DNA of 46,781 nucleotides from Nitrospirota bacterium (GTDB lineage Bacteria; Nitrospirota; JACRHJ01), in contig JACRHJ010000013.1 in the NCBI GenBank assembly GCA_016212105.1, positions 1-46,781 of the forward strand, given 5' to 3'. Position 1 is the stretch's first letter. Each line of letters opens with the position of its first letter. Shown in pieces: positions 24,149 through 32,359 of the stretch. The translations under genes were made by a program, and so were the position numbers. The notes below the pieces were generated by a model, which worked only from the letters and a program-made list of their open reading frames with translations, ran no database searches and was not told where the DNA came from.

Positions 24149-25387
24149 ATGAAAAAGCCGATAATAGAGGTCGAGGGGCTGTCGAAGACGTACCGGCTTG
24201 GGGCGACGGTCGGACATGACACGCTCCGGGACGCGATCGCCGCCGGATTCGGCTCCCTTTTCGGCCGGGGCAGGCGCCGTCGGGAAGGCGAGGCTGCTGA
24301 CCTCTGGGCGCTCAGGGACGTGTCGTTCGAGGTCGGGGAGGGGGAGGTAATCGGCGTCATCGGCCGTAACGGCGCGGGCAAGTCCACGCTCCTCAAGATA
24401 CTCTCGCGCATTACAGACCCGACCTCAGGCGTCGCCAGGATAAGGGGCCGGGTGGCGAGCCTGCTCGAGGTCGGCACCGGTTTCCACCCGGAGCTAACGG
24501 GCAGGGAGAACATATTCCTGAACGGGGCGATACTCGGGATGACAAAGGCCGAGATAAAGGCGAGGTTCGACGATATCGTCGCCTTCGCCGAGATAGACAG
24601 GTTCCTCGACACGCCGGTCAAGCGGTATTCAAGCGGGATGTACGTCCGGCTCGCCTTCGCCGTCGCGGCGCACCTGGAGCCCGAAGTCCTGATCGTCGAC
24701 GAGGTGCTCGCAGTAGGGGACGCGTCCTTCCAGAAGAAATGCCTTGGAAAGATGAAGGACGTATCAAGCGGGGGCAGGACGGTGCTGTTCGTCAGCCATA
24801 ACATGAGCGCGGTGCAGAGCCTCTGCGGTCAGGCCATATGGCTTGACAAGGGAGAGGTCAGGTTCAAGGGGGAGGCGTCGCTCGCGGTGTCCGCCTACCT
24901 GCGCCAGGTGTCGGGCGCGTCTTGCAGTGTGAACTGGGAAAGCCTTGAGGATGCCCCCGGCAACGGCCAGGTCAGGCTCAAGGGCGTCCATATCGGCCCG
25001 GACGGCGGCGACGGCCAGGGCATCATGACGGTCTCCACGCCGATAAACATCGCGGTCGAATACCTGAACTACCTGCCGGGTGCGCTCCTGAACGTCAGCC
25101 TGGTGCTCTACAACATCCAGGAAACCTGCATCTTCAACACGATATCCGAGGCGCGGACACTGCCTGGAGGCCTGGTGCGGGCGGTCTGCCATATACCTGG
25201 CAACCTGCTTAACGACGACCTTTACAAGGTGAGGGTGTTGATCGTCAAGGATACCACCACCCCGCTGCTGGACGTCGGCGAGGTGGCTACGTTCGAGGTC
25301 AGCGACGACAAGAGGGTGGGCAGCTGGTTCGGGAAATGGGTCGGGGCGGTAAGGCCTGACCTTAAATGGGATGTGGAAACAACATAA
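24149..25387 (+). CDS. wzt: O-antigen ABC transporter ATPase with carbohydrate-binding tail (Wzt-like)
   Basis: 412 residues from ATG 24149; a TTG 15 nt upstream is an alternative. The ATPase half has GRNGAGKST (Walker A), YSSGMYVRLAFAVAAHLEP (signature) and VLIVDEVLAVGD (Walker B), then FVSHNMSAVQSLC. A long insert before Walker A is usual for Wzt. Residues about 245-400 form the C-terminal beta-sandwich Wzt_C domain, which in known systems recognises the modified non-reducing end of the O-chain before export. The methyltransferases encoded downstream could make such a terminal modification (inference). Confidence 0.92.
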   Translation: MKKPIIEVEGLSKTYRLGATVGHDTLRDAIAAGFGSLFGRGRRRREGEAADLWALRDVSFEVGEGEVIGVIGRNGAGKSTLLKILSRITDPTSGVARIRGRVASLLEVGTGFHPELTGRENIFLNGAILGMTKAEIKARFDDIVAFAEIDRFLDTPVKRYSSGMYVRLAFAVAAHLEPEVLIVDEVLAVGDASFQKKCLGKMKDVSSGGRTVLFVSHNMSAVQSLCGQAIWLDKGEVRFKGEASLAVSAYLRQVSGASCSVNWESLEDAPGNGQVRLKGVHIGPDGGDGQGIMTVSTPINIAVEYLNYLPGALLNVSLVLYNIQETCIFNTISEARTLPGGLVRAVCHIPGNLLNDDLYKVRVLIVKDTTTPLLDVGEVATFEVSDDKRVGSWFGKWVGAVRPDLKWDVETT

Positions 25388-25401
25388 GGACACTGGCGGA
25401 T

Positions 25402-26049
25402 ATGCCCGGAATATACAGGAGGGCCGCCGACAAGGCCGGCCGCATGTTTGACAAGCTGTATCTGGCAAGGAGGCGGGCCGCGGCAGAGTCCGCCATGCGC
25501 CGCTCCGCCAGGCCGTACAGGCTCCATCTCGGTTGCGGGGAGGTCAGGTTCGAGGGGTGGGTGAACATCGACTCCAGGCCCGTGGGGGCCGCGGACGCCG
25601 TCTGGGACCTGAGCCTCGGCATACCGGTCGAGGACTGCTCCTGTTCCATGATATACTGCGAGCACCTGCTCGAACACCTTTCCGTGGAGCAGGGGCTCCG
25701 GTTCCTGAGGGAATGCCGGCGCGCGCTTGCCGCTGGAGGAGTCCTGCGTATAGCCATGCCGTCCCTCGACGTGCTGCTTGAGAAGTCCTGCGGCGGGGAC
25801 TGGCGGGAACAGGACTGGCTGAGCTGGCCTAACTACAGGTTCATCAAGACGCGCGCGGAGATGCTGAACGTGTCGTTCCGCTGGTGGGGCCACCAGTGGC
25901 TGTACGACAGGGAGGAGCTGTGGCGAAGGCTCGGCGAGGCCGGCTTCACCGACCTGAAAGAGGCTGGCTGGGGCCTGAGCGAAGAACCCGCGCTGAAGGG
26001 CAGGGAGACCAGGAAGGACTCACTCCTCATATGCGAGGCCAGGAAATGA
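25402..26049 (+). CDS. SAM-dependent methyltransferase, glycan locus
   Basis: 215 residues from ATG 25402; ATG 25366, overlapping wzt, is the alternative. The glycine-rich SAM motif is YRLHLGCGEVRFEGWVNID near residue 40, followed by MIYCEHLLEHLSVEQGLRFL and a LAAGGVLRIAMPS strand, the class I fold of the COG4627-type methyltransferases common in polysaccharide loci. Target not identifiable; a sugar of the exported chain is likely. Its stop overlaps the next start (ATGA). Confidence 0.8.
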   Translation: MPGIYRRAADKAGRMFDKLYLARRRAAAESAMRRSARPYRLHLGCGEVRFEGWVNIDSRPVGAADAVWDLSLGIPVEDCSCSMIYCEHLLEHLSVEQGLRFLRECRRALAAGGVLRIAMPSLDVLLEKSCGGDWREQDWLSWPNYRFIKTRAEMLNVSFRWWGHQWLYDREELWRRLGEAGFTDLKEAGWGLSEEPALKGRETRKDSLLICEARK

Positions 26050-26774
26050 CGGACAAGGTCGACATGTTCGTGAACGGCGGCCTGGGCCTGTGGGCGCTGC
26101 GCGAGGCCGGAGCCGGGCATGTCCATAACGTGTTCACGTTCGACGCGGACGTGGAGGCTCTGGCAACCGAGATGGGGGTGCGTGTCTATACCTGCGACGC
26201 ACATGCGGCGGACTTCGTCCCGGCGAGGGCGGGCATATCGGTGCACTACCCCCGCGTCTTCAGAAAAACGTTTATTTCGAGGTATGCGAGGCTGTATAAT
26301 ATCCATCCGGGCTGCCTGCCCTGGGGCAGGGGCTATTACCCTGTCTTCTGGGCGCTGTGGGAAGACACGCCCGCCGGCGCCACGCTCCACGAGGTCGCCG
26401 GGGAGCTTGACGCAGGGCCGGTCGTGGCCCAGGTCGAGGTCGCACATTACGCGCACGACACCGGCTGGACGTTGTTCCAGCGGGTCAGGGAGGCCGAGAA
26501 GGGGCTTTTCCGCGCCTGGTTCCCGAGGATTGCGTCCGGGGAGCCCATCCAGGCCTCGGCCCAGCCGGAGGGCGGCACGTACCACTCGAAGAAGGATTTC
26601 TATTCATTGAAACAGGGCTTACGGCTGGACGAAATCAGCTCCGCCGGCCTGGTAAAACTTGTCCGGTGCCTTTCGTTTCCGGGCTATACGGGCCTTGAGG
26701 TCGAACTGGACGGGAAAAGGTTCGAACTGCGGATGGAGCCGTCAGACCGGGCCAATGGAGGGGAATACCAATGA
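26046..26774 (+). CDS. Formyltransferase, probably for an amino sugar
   Basis: 242 residues starting at the ATGA overlap with the methyltransferase. The formyltransferase active-site motif NIHPGCLPWGRGYYP gives N85 and H87; the catalytic Asp is offered by GELDAGPVVAQ (D122). These correspond to the Asn-His-Asp triad of N10-formyltetrahydrofolate-dependent sugar N-formyltransferases. A small C-terminal domain follows. The aminotransferase encoded next would supply the amine, so a formamido-deoxysugar (Qui4NFo- or Rha4NFo-like) in the O-chain is a reasonable inference. The N-terminus lacks the longer Rossmann part of methionyl-tRNA formyltransferase. Confidence 0.82.
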   Translation: MTDKVDMFVNGGLGLWALREAGAGHVHNVFTFDADVEALATEMGVRVYTCDAHAADFVPARAGISVHYPRVFRKTFISRYARLYNIHPGCLPWGRGYYPVFWALWEDTPAGATLHEVAGELDAGPVVAQVEVAHYAHDTGWTLFQRVREAEKGLFRAWFPRIASGEPIQASAQPEGGTYHSKKDFYSLKQGLRLDEISSAGLVKLVRCLSFPGYTGLEVELDGKRFELRMEPSDRANGGEYQ

Positions 26775-27979
26775 AGACATGCCTGGACGACCTCGCACTC
26801 CTGGGAGGAACACCCCTTTTCACCGAGAAGCTCCACGTCGGCCGCCCAAACATAGGCAGCCGCGAGGATTTATTAAGGCGCATCAACGACATCCTCGACA
26901 ACCGGTGGCTCACGAACAACGGGCCATATGTCAACGAGTTCGAGGCAAGGCTCTGCGGCCTGCTCGGCGTGAAGCACTGCATCCCGACGTGCAACGGCAC
27001 CGTCGCGCTGGAGATAGCAATAAGGGCGGCAGGCCTTCGCGGCGAGGTCATAGTCCCGTCGATGACGTTCGTGGCGACTGCGCATTCGCTTCAGTGGCAG
27101 GAGATTACGCCCGTCTTCTGCGATATAGACCCCGTCACATGCAACATCGACCCATCCAGGGTCGAGGAGATGATCACGCCGCGCACCACGGGCATCGTCG
27201 GCGTACACCTGTGGGGCCGGCCATGCGACGTCGATGCGCTGGAGGAGGTCGCGAGGGCGCGAAACCTCCGGCTGCTCTTCGACGCCGCCCACGCCTTTGG
27301 CTGCTCCCGGAAGGGCCGCATGGTCGGCGGTTTCGGAAACGCGGAGATCCTCAGCTTCCATGCCACGAAGTTCCTCAACACGTTCGAGGGCGGGGCTGTC
27401 GCGACCAACGACGACGAACTCGCGGCCAGGATAAGGCTCATGAAGAACTTCGGGTTCGCGGGCTACGACAACGTCATCTACATCGGCACAAACGGCAAGA
27501 TGAGCGAGGTGTCCGCTGCGATGGGGCTGACCGGGCTCGACAGCATGGAGGAGTTCATCGAGGTGAACCGCCGCAACTACGAGTTATACCGGGAGGGGCT
27601 GGCGGGCGTCCCCGGCGTCGAGGTGCTTTCGTACGACGGCGGAGAGAGGTGCAACTACCAGTATGTCATACTGAGGATGGACGAGGACGAGGCCGGGATA
27701 TCCCGCGACAGGCTTGTGGAGTCGCTGCACGCCGAAAACGTCATGGCGAGGCGGTACTTCTACCCGGGCTGCCACAGGATGGAGCCGTACCGCTCCTACT
27801 TCCCGCATTCAGGCCTGCTGCTCGCCAACACGGAGCGCCTCGCGGGCTCGGTCGTCTCGCTGCCCACAGGGACCGCGGTTGGCACTGGCGAGATATCGGC
27901 GCTTTGCGGCCTGGTCCGGTTCGTGGCGGAGAACGGCGCGGAGCTGAGCGAGCGGCTTGACGGCACGGGCCGGGCATGA
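26771..27979 (+). CDS. DegT/DnrJ/EryC1 sugar aminotransferase (PLP)
   Basis: 402 residues, start at an ATGA overlap. Features of the sugar aminotransferase fold: CNGTVALEIAIRAAG near 74, GEVIVPSMTFVATAHS near 91, DAAHAFG (D171 contacts the PLP ring nitrogen), and the PLP lysine K200 in SFHATKFLNTFEGGAV. It transaminates a keto group of a nucleotide-linked deoxysugar. The opening LALLGGTPLFTEKLHVGRP resembles VioA-type 4-aminotransferases, which fits a pairing with the formyltransferase. No nucleotide-sugar synthesis genes are in the window. Confidence 0.88.
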   Translation: MKTCLDDLALLGGTPLFTEKLHVGRPNIGSREDLLRRINDILDNRWLTNNGPYVNEFEARLCGLLGVKHCIPTCNGTVALEIAIRAAGLRGEVIVPSMTFVATAHSLQWQEITPVFCDIDPVTCNIDPSRVEEMITPRTTGIVGVHLWGRPCDVDALEEVARARNLRLLFDAAHAFGCSRKGRMVGGFGNAEILSFHATKFLNTFEGGAVATNDDELAARIRLMKNFGFAGYDNVIYIGTNGKMSEVSAAMGLTGLDSMEEFIEVNRRNYELYREGLAGVPGVEVLSYDGGERCNYQYVILRMDEDEAGISRDRLVESLHAENVMARRYFYPGCHRMEPYRSYFPHSGLLLANTERLAGSVVSLPTGTAVGTGEISALCGLVRFVAENGAELSERLDGTGRA

Positions 27980-27980
27980 C

Positions 27981-28916
27981 ATGAAGGTCAGCGTACATAC
28001 GATAACATATAACCACGAGAAGTACGTCGCGCAGTCACTCGACAGCATCCTGATGCAGGAGGCGGACTTCGAGTACGAGATAGTCATAGGGGAGGACTGC
28101 TCTACCGACCGCACCAGGGACATCGTCCTGGACTACCAGAGGCGTTACCCGGACAGGGTCCGCGTGCTGCCGAGGGACAAAAACCTCGGGATGCACCGGA
28201 ACTGGGCCGACACCTACAGGAACTGCCGGGGCGAATACATAGCCGTGCTGGAAGGCGACGACTTCTGGACCTCACCGCACAAGCTCCAGAAACAGGCCGA
28301 CTTCCTCGACGCGAACCCGGACTTCGCGGCATGTTTCCACAACGCGGACTACCTGTACGAGGACGGCAGCATCCAGGGCAAGAAGGTGGTGCCGCGCGGC
28401 ATGAGGCAGGTATCGACGCTTGACGACATTGTCCTCGGGAACTTTATCCCCAGCCTCACCGTCATGTTCAGGAACGGGCTGTTCGGCGATTTCCCGGGCT
28501 GGTTCTTCAAGACGAGGTTCTGCGACTGGCCGGTGCATATACTGAACGCGCAGGCCGGGAAGATGTGGTACATGGACGAGAGCCTGGCGACCTACCGCGT
28601 CCATCCGGGCGGCGTCACATTCGCCGCCCGTACGGACCAGGACAAAAGCATCGAGCAGCTGGAGGGGAAGGTCCAGGTCTACGAACTGGCGAACGCCCAC
28701 CTCGGCTACAGGTACGACAAGGTCATCAATGAGAGGCTGAGCGGGTATTTCGGCCAGCTCGCGATCATGCATGAAAGAAATGGCGCCACTGCATCCGCGG
28801 CGCTCTGCTACCTGAGGGGCATAGCCCGCGCACGGAGCCGGGCACGGGTCTCGTACCTGTCGAAAAAACTCGCTAGTCTGGCCTGGAGGACGTTAAGGGG
28901 CCACGAAAGGAGATAA
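27981..28916 (+). CDS. Family 2 glycosyltransferase
   Basis: 311 residues from ATG 27981, directly after the aminotransferase stop. GT-A fold motifs: VSVHTITYNHEKYVAQSLDS at the start, YEIVIGEDCSTDRTRDIV near 35, and GEYIAVLEGDDFWTSPHKLQ near 87 containing the EGDD metal-binding motif. The C-terminal half is distinct from the other three GT2 proteins in this operon. It transfers a sugar from a nucleotide donor onto the growing lipid-linked chain, on the cytoplasmic side. Stop and next start overlap by one base (TAATG). Confidence 0.87.
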   Translation: MKVSVHTITYNHEKYVAQSLDSILMQEADFEYEIVIGEDCSTDRTRDIVLDYQRRYPDRVRVLPRDKNLGMHRNWADTYRNCRGEYIAVLEGDDFWTSPHKLQKQADFLDANPDFAACFHNADYLYEDGSIQGKKVVPRGMRQVSTLDDIVLGNFIPSLTVMFRNGLFGDFPGWFFKTRFCDWPVHILNAQAGKMWYMDESLATYRVHPGGVTFAARTDQDKSIEQLEGKVQVYELANAHLGYRYDKVINERLSGYFGQLAIMHERNGATASAALCYLRGIARARSRARVSYLSKKLASLAWRTLRGHERR

Positions 28917-29665
28917 TGGGTATGTCTTTGCTGCACCGTATCAAGGCAGGGGTGAAGAGGCGTCTTGGCCCGGGCGCGGGCAAGCAGGAAACGGAGACCG
29001 CGTTCTGGTTCCAGGCGATACAGAACCAGATGGCCTGGTACCGCGGGGAGAGGGTCCTCCATACGTTCAAACCTCCAGCCGAAGGGCAGAAGGTCCGTAA
29101 GCGAAGCGCCAAGGACAGCGCCGTGCTGACATGGATGGAAACCCACCAGAAACCTAAGTACCTGGAATTCCTCAGCCTCCCTCCGGACTCGTTCAGGGGC
29201 GAGAAGGTGCTTGACGTCGGGGCGGGGCCCATGCCGAGCGCGACGGCGTTCGAGGGCTGTGAGCTTTACTGCCTCGATGCGCTATACCACAAATACCTGG
29301 AAGCGGGTTTCCCGCTGCACTACTTCGACAACGTCAGGTTCGTGCACGGCCACGCCGAGGACATGCCGATCGAGGACAGCATGTTCGACGCGGTCATATC
29401 CGTAAACGCGATCGACCATATGGACGACTTCAGGAAGACCGCGACCGAGATCAGGAGGGTGCTGAAGGACGGCGGCAAACTCGCGATACACGCCCATTAC
29501 CACAAGGCAACCACGACCGAGCCTATAGAGATAGACGACGATTTGTTCATGGAGGCGTTCGGCTGGTGCAAGGGCTTGAGGAAGGTGCCGCAGCCCGCGG
29601 GGCGGTTCGATTTCTTCCTTAAGCCCGGCGAATCATTCAACCTCTGGTCCAACATGCACCGATGA
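28916..29665 (+). CDS. SAM-dependent methyltransferase, class I
   Basis: 249 residues. After a basic N-terminal region of about 85 residues, the methyltransferase core begins with GEKVLDVGAGPMPSATAF near 94, LYCLDALYHKYLEAG, HGHAEDMPIEDSMFDAVISV near 141 and EIRRVLKDGGKLAIHAHYH near 180. This is the Methyltransf_11 layout. Probable glycan or lipid-carrier methylation (inference from position between glycosyltransferases). Stop overlaps the next ATG. Confidence 0.83.
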   Translation: MGMSLLHRIKAGVKRRLGPGAGKQETETAFWFQAIQNQMAWYRGERVLHTFKPPAEGQKVRKRSAKDSAVLTWMETHQKPKYLEFLSLPPDSFRGEKVLDVGAGPMPSATAFEGCELYCLDALYHKYLEAGFPLHYFDNVRFVHGHAEDMPIEDSMFDAVISVNAIDHMDDFRKTATEIRRVLKDGGKLAIHAHYHKATTTEPIEIDDDLFMEAFGWCKGLRKVPQPAGRFDFFLKPGESFNLWSNMHR

Positions 29666-30558
29666 CAAAACCGGACGAACAGGGCAAACCCAGGGTGAGC
29701 GTAATAATAACCTCCTACAACTACGGCCGGTACCTGGCCGAGGCGGTTGAGAGTGTCGTCGCCCAGACATGCCGTGACTACGAGATAATAATCGTGGACG
29801 ACGGCTCCACTGACGACACGCCGGAGGTGGCCGATGCGCTCAAGGCCAGATACCCCAGCCACAGGATAAAGGTCGTCACGCAGCAGAACCAGGGGCTGTC
29901 CGGCGCGAGGAACGCTGGCATCTGGGAGGCCGCGGGGGAGTATATACAGCCTCTCGACGCGGACGACATGCTGGCCCCCGACTACCTGGAGGTGACGGTA
30001 AAGGCGCTCGACGAAGACCCGGGCGTATCGTTCGTGTATACCGCCCCTTATTACTTCGGGGAGCTTGCCTGCCGGCACAAGGGAGGCGGGCCCGACCGGG
30101 AGTTCAGCCTGGACAGGCTCATAAACACCAACATCTTGAGCATATGCGCGATGTTCCGGAAAGGCGCGTGGGAGGACGTGGGCGGCTTCAAGCTCCGGGG
30201 GCGGTACACCGGCTACTACGACTGGGAGTTCTGGCTGTCGCTTGCCGAGGCCGGGCATACCGGCAGGTTCATAGACAGGCCGCTGTACATGTACCGGCGG
30301 CACGAAGGCTCGGAGGTGGCCGGCGCCATGCTGAGGCACCGCGAGATAACCTACTGGATAAGGGGCCAGCACCTCAGGCTCTATTATCCGGAACAGTACA
30401 GGGTCCACCCTGGCCTCGCGAGGTGGATGAACTGGCTGAAGTTCGCGGTCAAGGACCCCCTGTCGCATCATGTTTACAAGGAGTATCCCGCCGTGCACAT
30501 GGCCTTCAAGAGGCTGCTGGCGGGCGCTGGCCTGCTCAAGGCGAAGCGTAACCGTTAG
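29662..30558 (+). CDS. Family 2 glycosyltransferase, paralogue A
   Basis: 298 residues, ATGA overlap with the previous gene. Motifs: VSVIITSYNYGRYLAEAVES, YEIIIVDDGSTDDTPEVADA, GLSGARNAGIWEAAGEYIQP and LDADDML, the DxD-type site near residue 98. YYDWEFWLSLAEAG near 190 is an aromatic acceptor-site motif shared with the next two genes. The C-terminus is basic and amphipathic, consistent with peripheral membrane association. Confidence 0.87.
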   Translation: MTKPDEQGKPRVSVIITSYNYGRYLAEAVESVVAQTCRDYEIIIVDDGSTDDTPEVADALKARYPSHRIKVVTQQNQGLSGARNAGIWEAAGEYIQPLDADDMLAPDYLEVTVKALDEDPGVSFVYTAPYYFGELACRHKGGGPDREFSLDRLINTNILSICAMFRKGAWEDVGGFKLRGRYTGYYDWEFWLSLAEAGHTGRFIDRPLYMYRRHEGSEVAGAMLRHREITYWIRGQHLRLYYPEQYRVHPGLARWMNWLKFAVKDPLSHHVYKEYPAVHMAFKRLLAGAGLLKAKRNR

Positions 30559-30607
30559 CATGGCGCCGTCGGCGCGAGCCGGTACCGTCGCTAAAGCAAG
30601 GACAACC

Positions 30608-31492
30608 ATGACGAAGGTCAGCGTAGTAATCCCGTGCTACAACCACGCAAGCTACCTCCCTGAAGCGGTGGCAAGCGTCGTGGCCCAGACGTTCCGGGAC
30701 TTCGAGATAATCATCGTCAACGACGGCTCGCCGGACGACACCGCCGATGTCGCCGGGGCGCTGGTCGAGAAGCACCCGGACGTCCGCATCAGGCTCCTGA
30801 ACAAGAAGAACGGTGGGCTCCCCGCGGCGCGTAACAGCGGCATAGAGGCCGCCGCGGGCGAGTACATCCTGCCACTCGACGCCGACGACGTCATACTCCC
30901 GGACACGCTCATGGAGACGGTGAGGGTCCTCGACGAAAACCCGGCCGTCGGCGTCGCGTACCCGCGGATGGGCCTGTTCGGCGAACTGCCGGAGGGGGCC
31001 GACAGGTCCGTTACGTACCTTACGCCGTACGATTTCGGCAGGCTTGCAGCCGGGAACCACGTCCCGGTCTGCAGCCTTTTCAGAAAAAAGGCATGGAAAG
31101 AGGTCGGCGGCTACAAGGTGATGAAGGCCAAGGGCTTTGAGGACTGGGAGTTCTGGATTACGCTCGGCGAGGCGGGCTGGTACGGCATGCCAGCCGAGAA
31201 GGCGTTGTTCATGTACAGGGTCAAGGCCGCCTCCATGTTTACCGACGCGGTCAAGGTGCGGCCGAGGATCTGTCACGAGATTAGGGGGCTCCACCCGAGG
31301 CTGTATTACCCGCGTACCAGCAAGGCAGGCCCGGCCGTCACGCGGGCGGTCAACTTCGCCGCTTATGTCCTCCACTGGTCGCTCGACTCCGTGTCCCATT
31401 ACCTTTACAGGAACCACGAGGGGCTGCATACGGCTCTCAGGTCCGTCTTCGGGGGGCTGCTGCGGCCTTTCCGTCATGAGCCCTGGAGGTAG
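30608..31492 (+). CDS. Family 2 glycosyltransferase, paralogue B
   Basis: 294 residues from ATG 30608, preceded by CAAGGAC; in-frame sequence further upstream is out-of-frame coding sequence of paralogue A and was excluded. Motifs: VSVVIPCYNHASYLPEAVAS, FEIIIVNDGSPDDTADVAGA, GLPAARNSGIEAAAGEYILP, LDADDVI and GFEDWEFWITLGEAG. Closely related to its two neighbours, so probably a product of tandem duplication with separate linkage specificity. Confidence 0.87.
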   Translation: MTKVSVVIPCYNHASYLPEAVASVVAQTFRDFEIIIVNDGSPDDTADVAGALVEKHPDVRIRLLNKKNGGLPAARNSGIEAAAGEYILPLDADDVILPDTLMETVRVLDENPAVGVAYPRMGLFGELPEGADRSVTYLTPYDFGRLAAGNHVPVCSLFRKKAWKEVGGYKVMKAKGFEDWEFWITLGEAGWYGMPAEKALFMYRVKAASMFTDAVKVRPRICHEIRGLHPRLYYPRTSKAGPAVTRAVNFAAYVLHWSLDSVSHYLYRNHEGLHTALRSVFGGLLRPFRHEPWR

Positions 31493-31513
31493 AATGCCTG
31501 CACAGGCGCCGAT

Positions 31514-32353
31514 ATGCCAAGTGTAAGCGTCATAATACCGTGCTACAACTACGCGCGCTTCCTGCCGGCGGCGGTGGAGAGCGTGTGCGCCCAGACCTTC
31601 CGCGGGTTCGAGATTATCATCGTCGACGACGGCTCGCCGGACGACACGGCCGAGGTGGCCGCGCGGCTGATGGAGAGGCACAAGGACGCCGGGATAAGGC
31701 TGATACGCCAGGAGAACAAGGGGCTGCCCGGGGCGAGGAACTCCGGAATCGCGGCCTCGGCGGGCGAGTATTTCCTGCCGCTCGACGCGGACGACATCCT
31801 GAAGCCGGAGTACCTCGAAAAGGTCGTTGCGGCCCTGGACGGATGTCCGTCCGCCGCCGTCGCGTATTCATGGACGGAGTATTTCGGTGAGCGGACAGGG
31901 GTTGAGCCCCAGGGGGGGTTTACCCTGCGGAACATGCTGCTCCGTGCCGGGCCGTCGAGCGCGGCCCTCATACGGAAGTCCGCCTGGGAGAGGGTTGGCG
32001 GGTACAACCCTGCCATGAAGGGCTTCGAGGAGTGGGAGTTCTACCTGAGCCTTTTCGAGGCGGGATACGGCGGCGTGGTGGTCACGGAGCCGCTTTTCAT
32101 GTACCGCAGGCACGAGGGGTCCATGGTGGACAGGACGAACAGGGACCCGGTCGCCATATTCAGGGACCTGAAGCTCCTCCACCCCCGGCTGTTCGAGCCG
32201 GCATTGAGCCGTTTGAGCCTCGGGCTCGCCCGCGCGGTCATCCGGCTCAAGTACTACACCCGCGACAGGGTGGCGAGGCACATATACGTGAACTACCCGG
32301 GCCTGCACAACAGGCTCCGAGAGATGAAATACACACTTACGCACGGGAGGTAG
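31514..32353 (+). CDS. Family 2 glycosyltransferase, paralogue C
   Basis: 279 residues. Motifs: VSVIIPCYNYARFLPAAVES, FEIIIVDDGSPDDTAEVAAR, GLPGARNSGIAASAGEYFLP, LDADDIL and GFEEWEFYLSLFEAG (FY instead of FW). Third of three tandem paralogues with the same length and motif order. Shares the C-terminal VAYHIYxNYPGLH-like ending (RHIYVNYPGLHNRLREM) with A and B. Confidence 0.87.
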   Translation: MPSVSVIIPCYNYARFLPAAVESVCAQTFRGFEIIIVDDGSPDDTAEVAARLMERHKDAGIRLIRQENKGLPGARNSGIAASAGEYFLPLDADDILKPEYLEKVVAALDGCPSAAVAYSWTEYFGERTGVEPQGGFTLRNMLLRAGPSSAALIRKSAWERVGGYNPAMKGFEEWEFYLSLFEAGYGGVVVTEPLFMYRRHEGSMVDRTNRDPVAIFRDLKLLHPRLFEPALSRLSLGLARAVIRLKYYTRDRVARHIYVNYPGLHNRLREMKYTLTHGR

Positions 32354-32359
32354 CGCCGC

